DNA of 5,016 bases from Acidobacteriaceae bacterium (GTDB taxonomy: Bacteria; Acidobacteriota; Terriglobia; Terriglobales; Acidobacteriaceae). The DNA lies in NCBI GenBank assembly GCA_003166055.1, contig PMWR01000404.1:3624-8639 (forward strand). Direction: 5' to 3'. Each line of letters starts with the position of its first letter. Position 1 is the first letter of the stretch. Below, piece after piece: positions 1 through 5,016 of the stretch. Both the position numbers and the translations under genes were made by a program. Below the pieces are notes generated by a model. The model was not told where the DNA came from. It saw nothing but the letters and a program-made list of their open reading frames with translations, and did not search any database.

Positions 1-408
1 GGCGTAACCGCAACCGCCGTCGGCTATGAGGGCGGCCAACTGGAGCGGCCCAACTACAAAGATGTATGCACTGACGCTACAGGCCATGCCGAGGTGGTCG
101 AGCTCGACTTCGACCCCGCGAAGGTCAGCTTCGAGCAGCTTCTGGACGCCTTCTTTACCCTGCACGACCCCACGACCCTCAACCGCCAGGGCCCGGACTG
201 GGGCACGCAGTATCGCTCCGCCATCTTCTTCCACTCCCCGGAACAACAGCAGCAGGCCCAGGCAAAGATCGAACAGCTCACCGCCGAAGGCCGCTTCAAG
301 CCGAAGCGCATTGTAACCAGGGTTGAGCCCGCGCAGACCTTCTGGCGCGCGGAAGAATACCACCAGCGCTACCTGGAAAAGCGCGGCCAGGCAAGCTGCC
401 ACATTTAG
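1..408 (+). CDS. msrA: Peptide-methionine (S)-S-oxide reductase MsrA, 3' part (5' end outside window)
   Basis: The enzyme reduces the S-epimer of methionine sulfoxide, free or in proteins, using thioredoxin as electron donor, and so repairs oxidised proteins. The visible 135 residues read in frame from base 1 and show the MsrA core: VGYEGG, then NYKDVCTDATGHAEVVEL, a DP..VSFEQLL segment, FFTLHDPTTLNRQGPDWGTQ and YRSAIFF. These are the family's hallmark substrate-pocket and structural motifs. The N-terminal catalytic GCFWG box lies upstream of the window and cannot be checked. The protein ends in SCHI, so a cysteine sits third from the C-terminus, a plausible resolving cysteine of the kind MsrA uses to regenerate the active site; that role is inferred. 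No partner gene (such as msrB) follows. A repeat and a probable terminator lie directly downstream, so the transcript probably ends here. The family call is very secure. Confidence 0.96.
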   Translation, partial: GVTATAVGYEGGQLERPNYKDVCTDATGHAEVVELDFDPAKVSFEQLLDAFFTLHDPTTLNRQGPDWGTQYRSAIFFHSPEQQQQAQAKIEQLTAEGRFKPKRIVTRVEPAQTFWRAEEYHQRYLEKRGQASCHI

Positions 409-410
409 TG

Positions 411-445
411 GTTAGTTGTCAGTGATCAGTAGTCAGTTTTCAGGG
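411..445. repeat. Degenerate 7-nt tandem repeat after msrA
   Basis: Five consecutive heptamers can be lined up from base 411: GTTAGTT, GTCAGTG, ATCAGTA, GTCAGTT and TTCAGGG. The consensus is roughly NTCAGTN, with the core TCAGT exact in the three central copies. The array begins two bases after the msrA stop codon and its last unit overlaps the 5' arm of the downstream hairpin. It codes for nothing I can recognise. A different but similar-looking short array with a CAGT core lies at 1710-1748. The function is unknown; replication slippage is the simplest origin. Confidence 0.6.
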
Positions 446-475
446 GATCGGCAAGACGTCGATCCCCGGCTTTTT
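443..475 (+). terminator. Probable intrinsic terminator of msrA
   Basis: A perfect 8-bp stem is formed by GGGGATCG (443-450) and CGATCCCC (460-467) around a 9-nt loop. It is followed after GGC by five T residues (471-475). It sits 35 bases after the msrA stop, in the right orientation to end that transcript. On the opposite strand the stem is not followed by a U-rich run, so it is a poorer terminator for the minus-strand membrane-protein gene. The 3-nt gap between stem and T-run is slightly off the ideal, which lowers confidence. Confidence 0.6.
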
Positions 476-500
476 GTGAACACGAGGGGAAGCTTCTGAC

Positions 501-1373
501 CTATTCACTCTCTGGTTCGGCGACTTCCGGGGCGGCTTCTGGCGCGGCTCCCGTTTCCGAAGCAACAGCGGCATTTTTCGTCAGGAGATACTCCGGGGAC
601 GGCGCAATCTCCTGCGCTGGAGTTCCCGCTCCGGGCTCATCGATCCACAAACTGGCGATCCACCATACCACCACCACGATGAACACAATCTCATTGGCGT
701 TGGCCAGCTTGTCCCGGATTCCGATGATGTGATCGTATTCCGCCTGGCTGTGCGGCACCGCCTTCATCGCAATCAGTTGCCAGACGCCGTCTCTCAGCAT
801 TTGCGCGATGGATGCGGTCGATAGCCCGATCAGGATCGCCTGCGTATGGCTGCGCCAGCCGGCCTTGAACCGCCGTCCAAAAAACAGCACCAGCAGACCC
901 AGCTCAACTGTCAGCACATTCGCAAGCAGTTCGACCTTTTGCGACCCCGTTTGCATCAGCTCGAGCACCGCCAGGGTCGTGCCCGCGGTCATCGTCTTCC
1001 AAGCCGGCCATGTGCCCCATTTCCACAGCACCACGGCGCCAACCGCCAAAACCGCCAGCGAGCCCACGATCCACGCACGACGCCCCAGGCCGACAAACGC
1101 CTTCCGCGCCAACTCCACCAGAATCAGCAGGCTCACCACGGCCGATAGATCGCCCAGCGGGATGAACACTTCATAGAAGGGGATTGGCGCTACCCTGCCG
1201 TAGAGCAGCTTGGTCACCAGCAGCCGAAACGCCAGAAGCACGATCCCGATCGTGAAGAACTTGAAGCGACGCGAACGCTCCCGTCCCATCAACACAACCA
1301 GCAGCACCAGCAGCGACGCAAACGACAGCGTCCAGAGAACCTGGGCGCTTGTAAATCCTGAGTATGGATGCAT
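501..1373 (-). CDS. Seven-helix integral membrane protein of unknown function
   Basis: I do not recognise a named family. The 290-residue product has seven hydrophobic segments at about residues 11-29, 39-58, 68-88, 101-118, 147-166, 178-202 and 228-244. Basic loops after helices 1 (RERSRRFK), 3 (ARKAFVGLGRR) and 5 (GRRFKAGWR) suggest they face the cytoplasm. This predicts an outside N-terminus and a cytoplasmic C-terminus. A roughly 45-residue tail rich in Ala, Pro and Glu follows the last helix and contains APEAAPEVAEPE, probably disordered. No enzyme, kinase or transporter motif is visible. The ATG at 1373 is chosen because AAGGTGA precedes it at proper distance; the open frame extends upstream to a TTG at 1418, but that start would add a polar, non-membrane leader and is unlikely. 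The gene is convergent with msrA. A sensory or structural membrane role is possible but not shown. Confidence 0.85.
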   Translation of the reverse strand: MHPYSGFTSAQVLWTLSFASLLVLLVVLMGRERSRRFKFFTIGIVLLAFRLLVTKLLYGRVAPIPFYEVFIPLGDLSAVVSLLILVELARKAFVGLGRRAWIVGSLAVLAVGAVVLWKWGTWPAWKTMTAGTTLAVLELMQTGSQKVELLANVLTVELGLLVLFFGRRFKAGWRSHTQAILIGLSTASIAQMLRDGVWQLIAMKAVPHSQAEYDHIIGIRDKLANANEIVFIVVVVWWIASLWIDEPGAGTPAQEIAPSPEYLLTKNAAVASETGAAPEAAPEVAEPESE

Positions 1374-1375
1374 TG

Positions 1376-1382
1376 TCACCTT
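1376..1382 (-). promoter_or_regulatory. Ribosome binding site of the 7-helix membrane protein
   Basis: On the minus strand AAGGTGA lies just upstream of the ATG at 1373, with five bases between AAGG and the start codon. This site decides the start in favour of the ATG over the in-frame TTG 45 bases upstream. Confidence 0.6.
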
Positions 1383-1580
1383 ATCTGCCTGCCGGGCGCC
1401 GTCTTCAACGCCGCGCAAGCCCTTTTCAGTCTAATTCGCTCGCGCGCCGCATCTCCGCGTCTAAGCCCTGTTCAACATTCAACCGAAGACTTTAGGCATT
1501 GGGATGAATGGGAAACAGGAGCATGGCGGCCGGTCGAGTCCGTCCTGGCAGTTTCAAATATTGCAATGAAGGGAATTGTA

Positions 1581-1657
1581 TGGTGCGCCCGGAGAGATTC
1601 GAACTCCCGACCTAACGCTCCGGAGGCGTTCGCTCTATCCAGCTGAGCTACGGGCGC
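1581..1657 (-). tRNA. tRNA-Arg (anticodon CCG)
   Basis: The minus strand folds into a complete cloverleaf of 77 nt including an encoded CCA. The acceptor stem pairs GCGCCCG with CGGGCGC, with discriminator A. The D arm is GCTC-AGCTGGATA-GAGC. The anticodon stem AACGC/GCGTT closes the loop CTCCGGA, giving anticodon CCG, which reads the arginine codon CGG. The variable loop is 5 nt (AGGTC), and the T arm GGGAG-TTCGAAT-CTCTC has one G-U pair. CGG is a useful codon in a GC-rich genome. No second tRNA is adjacent, and I see no clear hairpin terminator after its 3' end. Confidence 0.97.
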
Positions 1658-1665
1658 GCTCTTTC

Positions 1666-1671
1666 AGCATA
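1666..1671 (-). promoter_or_regulatory. Candidate -10 box for tRNA-Arg
   Basis: On the minus strand TATGCT lies eight bases upstream of the mature tRNA 5' end, which would place transcription start only one or two bases ahead of the tRNA. No good TTGACA-like -35 element is found at 16-18 bases upstream, so this is a tentative call based on the hexamer and its position. Confidence 0.3.
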
Positions 1672-1709
1672 CCGCACTTTGCTTTGCCCGATCAGCATTC
1701 GCTGTTTCC

Positions 1710-1748
1710 TAGTCCCTTAGTCCCTCAGTCCCTCAGTCCCTGTTCCCT
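1710..1748. repeat. 8-nt tandem repeat (TAGTCCCT/CAGTCCCT)
   Basis: Four perfect-length octamers run in tandem: TAGTCCCT twice (1710-1717, 1718-1725) and CAGTCCCT twice (1726-1733, 1734-1741). A shortened unit GTTCCCT (1742-1748) follows. On the minus strand the unit reads AGGGACTG/A. Arrays of this kind beside genes are, from memory, common in acidobacterial genomes. Here the array overlaps the 3' end of the 90-residue gene and supplies its stop codon (bases 1725-1727). No spacers are present, so it is not a CRISPR. Confidence 0.85.
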
Positions 1749-1997
1749 GCTTTTCCGCATTTCCTCCATCACGCTCTGGATCAGCGCCTTGGCTCCCTCA
1801 ATTCCGCCCAGCACGGCTTGCAAGTCCAGTGCCGGCTTGGCCGGATTGCGGCTGGAAGCGCAGTAGACCCCATGCTGGCCCACCAGGATCAGCGAATCCG
1901 TCAGCAGGTCCAGCGCCACAGCCAACCTGCCCCGCTCCACACCCATCATGAACTCGTGCTGCTCCAACTCCGTCCGCTTTTCGTCGAATACGCTCAT
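1725..1997 (-). CDS. Small uncharacterised helical protein (90 aa)
   Basis: I do not recognise this protein. It is 90 residues, charged at both ends, and looks mainly alpha-helical: a first helix around residues 4-40 (containing EQHEFMMGVERGRLAVALD and DSLILVG), a short loop with a cysteine at 46 and NPAKP at 51-55, and a second helix around 58-82 ending in MEEMRKS. No signal peptide or membrane anchor is evident. The last residues, REQGLRD, and the stop codon are encoded by the tandem repeat, so the native tail may once have been different. The ATG at 1997 is chosen over a TTG two codons upstream; the preceding sequence has only a weak ribosome site. It lies 64 bases downstream of the epimerase gene on the same strand and could be cotranscribed with it. 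The reading frame itself is plausible but not proven. Confidence 0.6.
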   Translation of the reverse strand: MSVFDEKRTELEQHEFMMGVERGRLAVALDLLTDSLILVGQHGVYCASSRNPAKPALDLQAVLGGIEGAKALIQSVMEEMRKSREQGLRD

Positions 1998-2061
1998 ACC
2001 CAAAGCCTAAACGAAAAGCGGCGGCAATCCCAATTTCATGGTGTCGAGTCAAAACCGGCGC

Positions 2062-2925
2062 TCACACATTCAGCTTGCGCATGAACTCCGCATCCAGCCT
2101 GAGCGCTTCCATCGTGTCCATATCGAATTCTTCCTGCTCGATGAAGTAGTGCTTGAGGCCGGTAGCCGCACGCAGAATCGGCTTGTAGTCCACCACGCCG
2201 CGTCCCATCACCGTCGAGTGCATCTTGCCGTTTTCGCCTTTCACCATGTCCTTGACGTGCAACAGCGGGAACCGGTCAGGCGTCTTGCTCAGGTAGTCCA
2301 CCGGGTTGCGCCCGGCAGCCACCACCCAGCCGCAATCCATCTCGAAGAACACCAGCTTCGGGTCGGTGAGCCGGAGCAGTTCGTCGTAGAACACTACTCC
2401 GCCTTCGCTGCCGAATTCTGGGGTGTGGTTGTGGTAGCCGAACCTCATCCCGGCCGCGTTCACCTTTTCGCCGATCTTGTTGAGTTCCCCGGCGGTCCAG
2501 CGCCAGTCCTCCAGCGTGAGTGGACCCTTCGCGGACGGATCTCTGTGCATCGGCGAGGGGCACACGATGTAACCCAGTCCCAGAGCGTGGCCGTACTCGA
2601 TCAGCTCGTCCAGCCGCGGCTTCAGCACGGCCATCGGGTGATGCGTACTGATGCAGCGCAATCCCGCCGCGTCCATTGATTTCCTGAACTCCGGCGCCGT
2701 CCGGTCGAAGTAGCCCGCCGCCTCAACCTCCGTGTAGCCCGCGGCCCTCACTTTGGCCAGCGTCCCGTCAAAATCCTTGGGAAGCAACTCGCGCACCGAA
2801 TAAAGTTGAAGCCCGATGGGCAACCTGAGCGGAGCCGCACTCAAATGCCTGGCTCCGGCGCTCACCGCAACCGCAGCCGCGCCCAACTGCACAAACTCCC
2901 GCCGCGTCATAGAAAGTAGTTTCAC
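2062..2925 (-). CDS. Tat-exported sugar phosphate isomerase/epimerase (xylose-isomerase-like TIM barrel)
   Basis: The product (287 residues from the GTG start) belongs to the xylose-isomerase-like TIM-barrel group (AP_endonuc_2 / IolE-like), which isomerises, epimerises or dehydrates sugars and related keto compounds through a bound divalent metal. The N-terminus carries a twin-arginine signal: MTRREFVQLG from residue 6, then an alanine-rich core to about residue 31, so it is predicted to be periplasmic or membrane-anchored. Barrel motifs follow in order: IGLQLYSVRE (37-46), EVEAAGYF (66-73), STHHPM (93-98), GYHNHTPEF (163-171), FFEMDCGWV (193-201), LLHVKDM (221-227) and YFIEQEE (260-266). 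Acid and histidine residues in the last four are the expected metal and catalytic positions; I assign them by pattern only. Length is normal. The substrate cannot be told from sequence; export argues against a phosphorylated one despite the family name. It is divergent from the beta-helix glucanase gene. Confidence 0.92.
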   Translation of the reverse strand: MKLLSMTRREFVQLGAAAVAVSAGARHLSAAPLRLPIGLQLYSVRELLPKDFDGTLAKVRAAGYTEVEAAGYFDRTAPEFRKSMDAAGLRCISTHHPMAVLKPRLDELIEYGHALGLGYIVCPSPMHRDPSAKGPLTLEDWRWTAGELNKIGEKVNAAGMRFGYHNHTPEFGSEGGVVFYDELLRLTDPKLVFFEMDCGWVVAAGRNPVDYLSKTPDRFPLLHVKDMVKGENGKMHSTVMGRGVVDYKPILRAATGLKHYFIEQEEFDMDTMEALRLDAEFMRKLNV

Positions 2926-2929
2926 AATG

Positions 2930-2937
2930 CTCTCCCC
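2930..2937 (-). promoter_or_regulatory. Ribosome binding site setting the GTG start of the epimerase
   Basis: On the minus strand GGGGAGAG precedes GTG at 2925 with six bases between GGAG and the start codon. The next in-frame ATG (2910), five codons on, has no comparable site, and the longer open frame to 2994 would bury the Tat signal behind 23 extra residues. GTG at 2925 is therefore the preferred start. Confidence 0.6.
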
Positions 2938-3028
2938 GTGCGTCCGCAATTCTCGCCGCCAACCCCACAGTATGTCCAACGACGTGCGCCTCACCCCTGA
3001 CCGGAAAACAGCCCTTCGAGGCGATCCG

Positions 3029-3034
3029 TATACT
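3029..3034 (+). promoter_or_regulatory. Candidate -10 box just upstream of the glucanase gene
   Basis: TATACT, a good match to the TATAAT consensus, lies seven bases before the ATG at 3042. No convincing -35 hexamer stands 16-18 bases upstream, and no strong Shine-Dalgarno sequence lies between the box and the ATG. If real, transcription would begin at or next to the start codon, giving a leaderless mRNA. Confidence 0.3.
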
Positions 3035-3041
3035 TACGAGA

Positions 3042-4811
3042 ATGGATTGGGTTCAGCATCGTTTCAGGGTTTCCGGAGCGGCCGTTGGGATGATGCTGCT
3101 ATGCGGCTCGCTCACGCATTGCGGTAACAAGGCAATGGCTGCCGACGCCAAAAAGCCCGATTTCGGCGATAAAGTCCTCATCTTCAACCCGTCGATGTCC
3201 GCTGCCGACATCCAGGCCCAGATCGACAAGGTCTACGCGATCCAGCAGCACAGTGAGTTCGGCCCTGACCGGTATGCTCTTGTCTTTTTGCCAGGTAAAT
3301 ACAACGTCGATATCCCCATCGGCTTCTACACCGAAGTCATCGGACTCGGCGCCACGCCCGACGCAGTCCACATCGCGGGCAACGTCCATGCCGACGCCAG
3401 CCGGCCCCGCGACAACGCCACCTGCACCTTCTGGCGCGCCGCCGAAGGCTTTTCCGTCACCCCCACCGGTGATTCCATGCAGTGGGCCGTCTCCCAGGCC
3501 GCGCCCTTTCGCCGCATGCACATACTCGGCGACATCGTTCTGCATCAGAATCGCGGCTGGGCCAGCGGCGGCTGGATGGCGGACTCGCTCATCGACGGCA
3601 ACGTCGGCTCCGGTACTCAGCAGCAATGGATCTCCCGCAACAGCGAGTGGGGCTCCTGGACCGGCTCCAACTGGAACATGGTCTTCGTCGGCATCCCCAA
3701 TCCGCCCGCGGGCGAATGGCCCACACCGCCGTACACCAAAGTGGCCCTCACTCCCATTGTGCGCGAGAAACCGTTTCTTGCAGTGGATACGCACGGCAAC
3801 TATAGCGTCCGCGTTCCTTCGCTGAGGACGAACTCTGCAGGCATCACCTGGCACGGCGGATCAACGCCGGGCCGGTCGATTCCAATTGCCAGGTTCTACA
3901 TCGCACACCCCGGCCAGGATACCGCCGCCACCATCAACGGCCAGTTGGATAAGGGCAAAAATCTCATTTTCGCGCCCGGCAACTACGACCTGGCAGAGCC
4001 AATCCGCGTCACCCGCGCCAACACCGTAGTGATGGGCCTCGGCTTCGCCACGCTGCGCCCAACAAACGGCACAGCCGCGCTCACGACCGCGGACGCAGAT
4101 GGAATTATCGTCGCCGGTCTGCTGATTGACGCCGGCCCGGTCAGCTCACCCGTCTTGCTTGAGGTGGGGCCCAGCGGCAGCAAGGCCAGGCACGCAAAAA
4201 ACCCCATCTCGCTCCATGATGTCTTCTTCCGCGTCGGCGGCGCAGGTCCGGGGCGTGCCGTGGTGAATCTGCTCATCAACAGTAACGACACCATCATCGA
4301 TCACACCTGGATATGGCGCGCAGATCACGGCTCCGGCGTCGGTTGGACCACCAATCCCAGCGCCAACGGCCTCGTGGTCAACGGCAACAACGTCACCGCC
4401 TATGGCCTCTTCGTCGAGCACCATCAGCAATATCAGGTGCTGTGGAACGGCAACGCCGGCCGCACCTACTTCTACCAATCCGAAATTCCCTACGACCCAC
4501 CAGACCAGGCCAGCTATACCAGCGGACTCGATGCGAAAGGCGAGCGCATCAACGGCTGGGCATCCTACAAAGTTGCCAACACAGTCAGCAGCCACGAAGC
4601 CTGGGGCCTCGGGATCTACTCCGTCTTCCGTCATCCCAACGTTGTACTGACCAGCGCCATCGAAGTCCCGACCGTGCCCGGTGTGCGCTTCCACCACATG
4701 ATCACCATTGCGCTGGATAACTTAGGCGGGATCAGCAACGTCATCGACAACGTCGGTGGACCTACCTCGACCAAGCCCCGCAACACTCCAAAAGTCACTG
4801 ACTTTCCGTGA
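3042..4811 (+). CDS. Secreted two-lobed beta-helix protein, GH55-like (putative beta-1,3-glucanase)
   Basis: This 589-residue protein resembles a group of bacterial secreted right-handed beta-helix proteins, often mislabelled 'adenylyl cyclase' or 'coagulation factor 5/8 type', that I associate with glycoside hydrolase family 55. Characterised GH55 members hydrolyse beta-1,3-glucan (laminarin). An N-terminal signal is present: RFR near the start, a hydrophobic core at 11-25 and a possible cleavage after AMA at 31-33. Two lobes each begin with a related pectate-lyase-3-like module: residues 45-103 (FNPSMSAADIQ, FLPGKYN, VIGLG) and 285-334 (AHPGQDTAATIN, FAPGNYD, VMGLG). Conserved-looking blocks follow: SQAAPFRRMH (151-160), ASGGWMADS (174-182), WIWRADHGSGVGW (423-435), FVEHHQQYQVLWNG (457-470), EIPYDPPDQ (481-489) and HEAWGLG (518-524). 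E459 and E481 are candidate catalytic acids; I cannot align to confirm. There is no carbohydrate-binding module at the C-terminus. The fold is confident, the substrate less so. Confidence 0.85.
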   Translation: MDWVQHRFRVSGAAVGMMLLCGSLTHCGNKAMAADAKKPDFGDKVLIFNPSMSAADIQAQIDKVYAIQQHSEFGPDRYALVFLPGKYNVDIPIGFYTEVIGLGATPDAVHIAGNVHADASRPRDNATCTFWRAAEGFSVTPTGDSMQWAVSQAAPFRRMHILGDIVLHQNRGWASGGWMADSLIDGNVGSGTQQQWISRNSEWGSWTGSNWNMVFVGIPNPPAGEWPTPPYTKVALTPIVREKPFLAVDTHGNYSVRVPSLRTNSAGITWHGGSTPGRSIPIARFYIAHPGQDTAATINGQLDKGKNLIFAPGNYDLAEPIRVTRANTVVMGLGFATLRPTNGTAALTTADADGIIVAGLLIDAGPVSSPVLLEVGPSGSKARHAKNPISLHDVFFRVGGAGPGRAVVNLLINSNDTIIDHTWIWRADHGSGVGWTTNPSANGLVVNGNNVTAYGLFVEHHQQYQVLWNGNAGRTYFYQSEIPYDPPDQASYTSGLDAKGERINGWASYKVANTVSSHEAWGLGIYSVFRHPNVVLTSAIEVPTVPGVRFHHMITIALDNLGGISNVIDNVGGPTSTKPRNTPKVTDFP

Positions 4812-4839
4812 GCAGCCCATTGACCTTTGGAAGCGCGGT

Positions 4840-5016
4840 CTACTTCGTAGCCGGCGAGACGGGAGCGTCGTTGCGGGCAGCGATCAACGGGGGCAGAATT
4901 ATTTTCGCCATGATTGTGTTGGGTGGCGTGGACTCGGCGTTGTAGCCGCCAGCAGTGAAAACCGCGACCAGGTCGTATTGCGGAACAATGTAAATCTTCT
5001 GCCCACCGTTGCCCTG
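4840..5016 (-). CDS. Serine hydrolase (beta-lactamase class C / PBP-like), C-terminal end only
   Basis: The minus strand is open from the window edge to a TAG at 4840-4842, giving 58 residues. It starts GNGGQKIYIVPQYDLVAVFT and continues TAGGYN, then a region rich in Ile, Leu and Pro, and ends APVSPATK. The GNGGQ-x-IxxxPxxDLVxVxTAGxY pattern is typical of the last strands of the beta-lactamase-type serine hydrolases (PF00144), where GNGG lies near the position of the third active-site motif. The catalytic SxxK and YxN motifs are outside the window, so neither activity (esterase, peptidase or beta-lactamase) nor export can be judged. The gene converges on the glucanase gene with 28 bases between the stop codons, and no strong terminator is visible there. 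Confidence 0.85.
   Translation of the reverse strand, partial: QGNGGQKIYIVPQYDLVAVFTAGGYNAESTPPNTIMAKIILPPLIAARNDAPVSPATK

Noticed and set aside
1374..1418. Longer TTG-initiated form of the 7-helix membrane protein
   Set aside because: The added 15 residues are polar, the TTG is a rare start, and the ATG at 1373 has its own AAGGTGA site.
1581..1657. tRNA-Arg as an attachment site for an integrated element
   Set aside because: No integrase gene, no repeated copy of the tRNA 3' end and no foreign-looking cargo are visible on either side within the window.
1710..1748. CRISPR-like array
   Set aside because: The units are 8 bases in direct tandem with no spacers, and there are no cas genes.
1576..1866. 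Plus-strand open frame beginning MYGAPGEIRTPDL
   Set aside because: It is the antisense translation of tRNA-Arg followed by the repeat. GAPGEIRTPDL and the sister reading RRDSNSRP are well-known spurious products of tRNA complement strands.
2038..2679. 213-residue plus-strand open frame
   Set aside because: It is antisense to the epimerase and rich in His, Val and Arg in the manner of complement-strand translation; the epimerase motifs are on the other strand.
3099..3854. 251-residue minus-strand open frame
   Set aside because: It is a high-GC shadow of the beta-helix gene, rich in Gly, Ala, Val and Asp, with no recognisable domain; the plus-strand frame is clearly the real gene.
4146..4697. 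183-residue minus-strand open frame
   Set aside because: It is also a shadow of the beta-helix gene, with no motif and no ribosome site I can identify.
3042..4811. 'Adenylyl cyclase' function for the beta-helix protein
   Set aside because: No cyclase catalytic domain is present; the sequence is secreted beta-helix throughout, and the label is a propagated misannotation in this group as far as I recall.
4838..4852. Small hairpin GGTCTAC-TTC-GTAGCC as a shared terminator of the convergent genes
   Set aside because: The stem is short, contains a bulge, overlaps the serine hydrolase coding end and has no T-run on either side.

Overview
The window is high-GC DNA packed with ordinary chromosomal genes. 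The mix suggests a soil bacterium of the Acidobacteria (Terriglobia-like). The clues are a Tat-exported sugar phosphate isomerase/epimerase, a secreted beta-helix glucanase, a serine hydrolase and short AGGGACT-type repeats beside genes. This placement is inference from gene content and repeat style; no marker gene is present to prove it.

Layout. Bases 1-408 (+) hold the 3' part of msrA (peptide-methionine sulfoxide reductase A). It is followed by a degenerate 7-nt repeat (411-445) and a probable intrinsic terminator (443-475). Next come three minus-strand genes and a tRNA: a seven-helix membrane protein of unknown function (501-1373), tRNA-Arg(CCG) with an encoded CCA end (1581-1657), a 90-residue uncharacterised protein whose 3' end runs into an 8-nt tandem repeat (1725-1997; repeat 1710-1748), and the Tat-signal TIM-barrel epimerase (2062-2925). 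A 116-bp divergent intergenic region separates that gene from a plus-strand secreted two-lobed beta-helix protein resembling GH55 beta-1,3-glucanases (3042-4811). The window ends in the 3' end of a minus-strand beta-lactamase-type serine hydrolase (4840-5016), convergent with the glucanase at 28 bp.

Function. The divergent epimerase and glucanase genes are both predicted to act outside the cytoplasm and could share a role in glucan or sugar scavenging, but this rests on adjacency only. MsrA, the membrane protein and the tRNA appear to be independent units. The 207-bp stretch 1374-1580 holds the ribosome binding site of the membrane protein and otherwise nothing I can identify. No mobile element, CRISPR array or clearly novel multi-gene system is visible. 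The most unusual points are the repeat-derived protein tail, the unassigned 7-helix protein and the internal duplication in the beta-helix protein.
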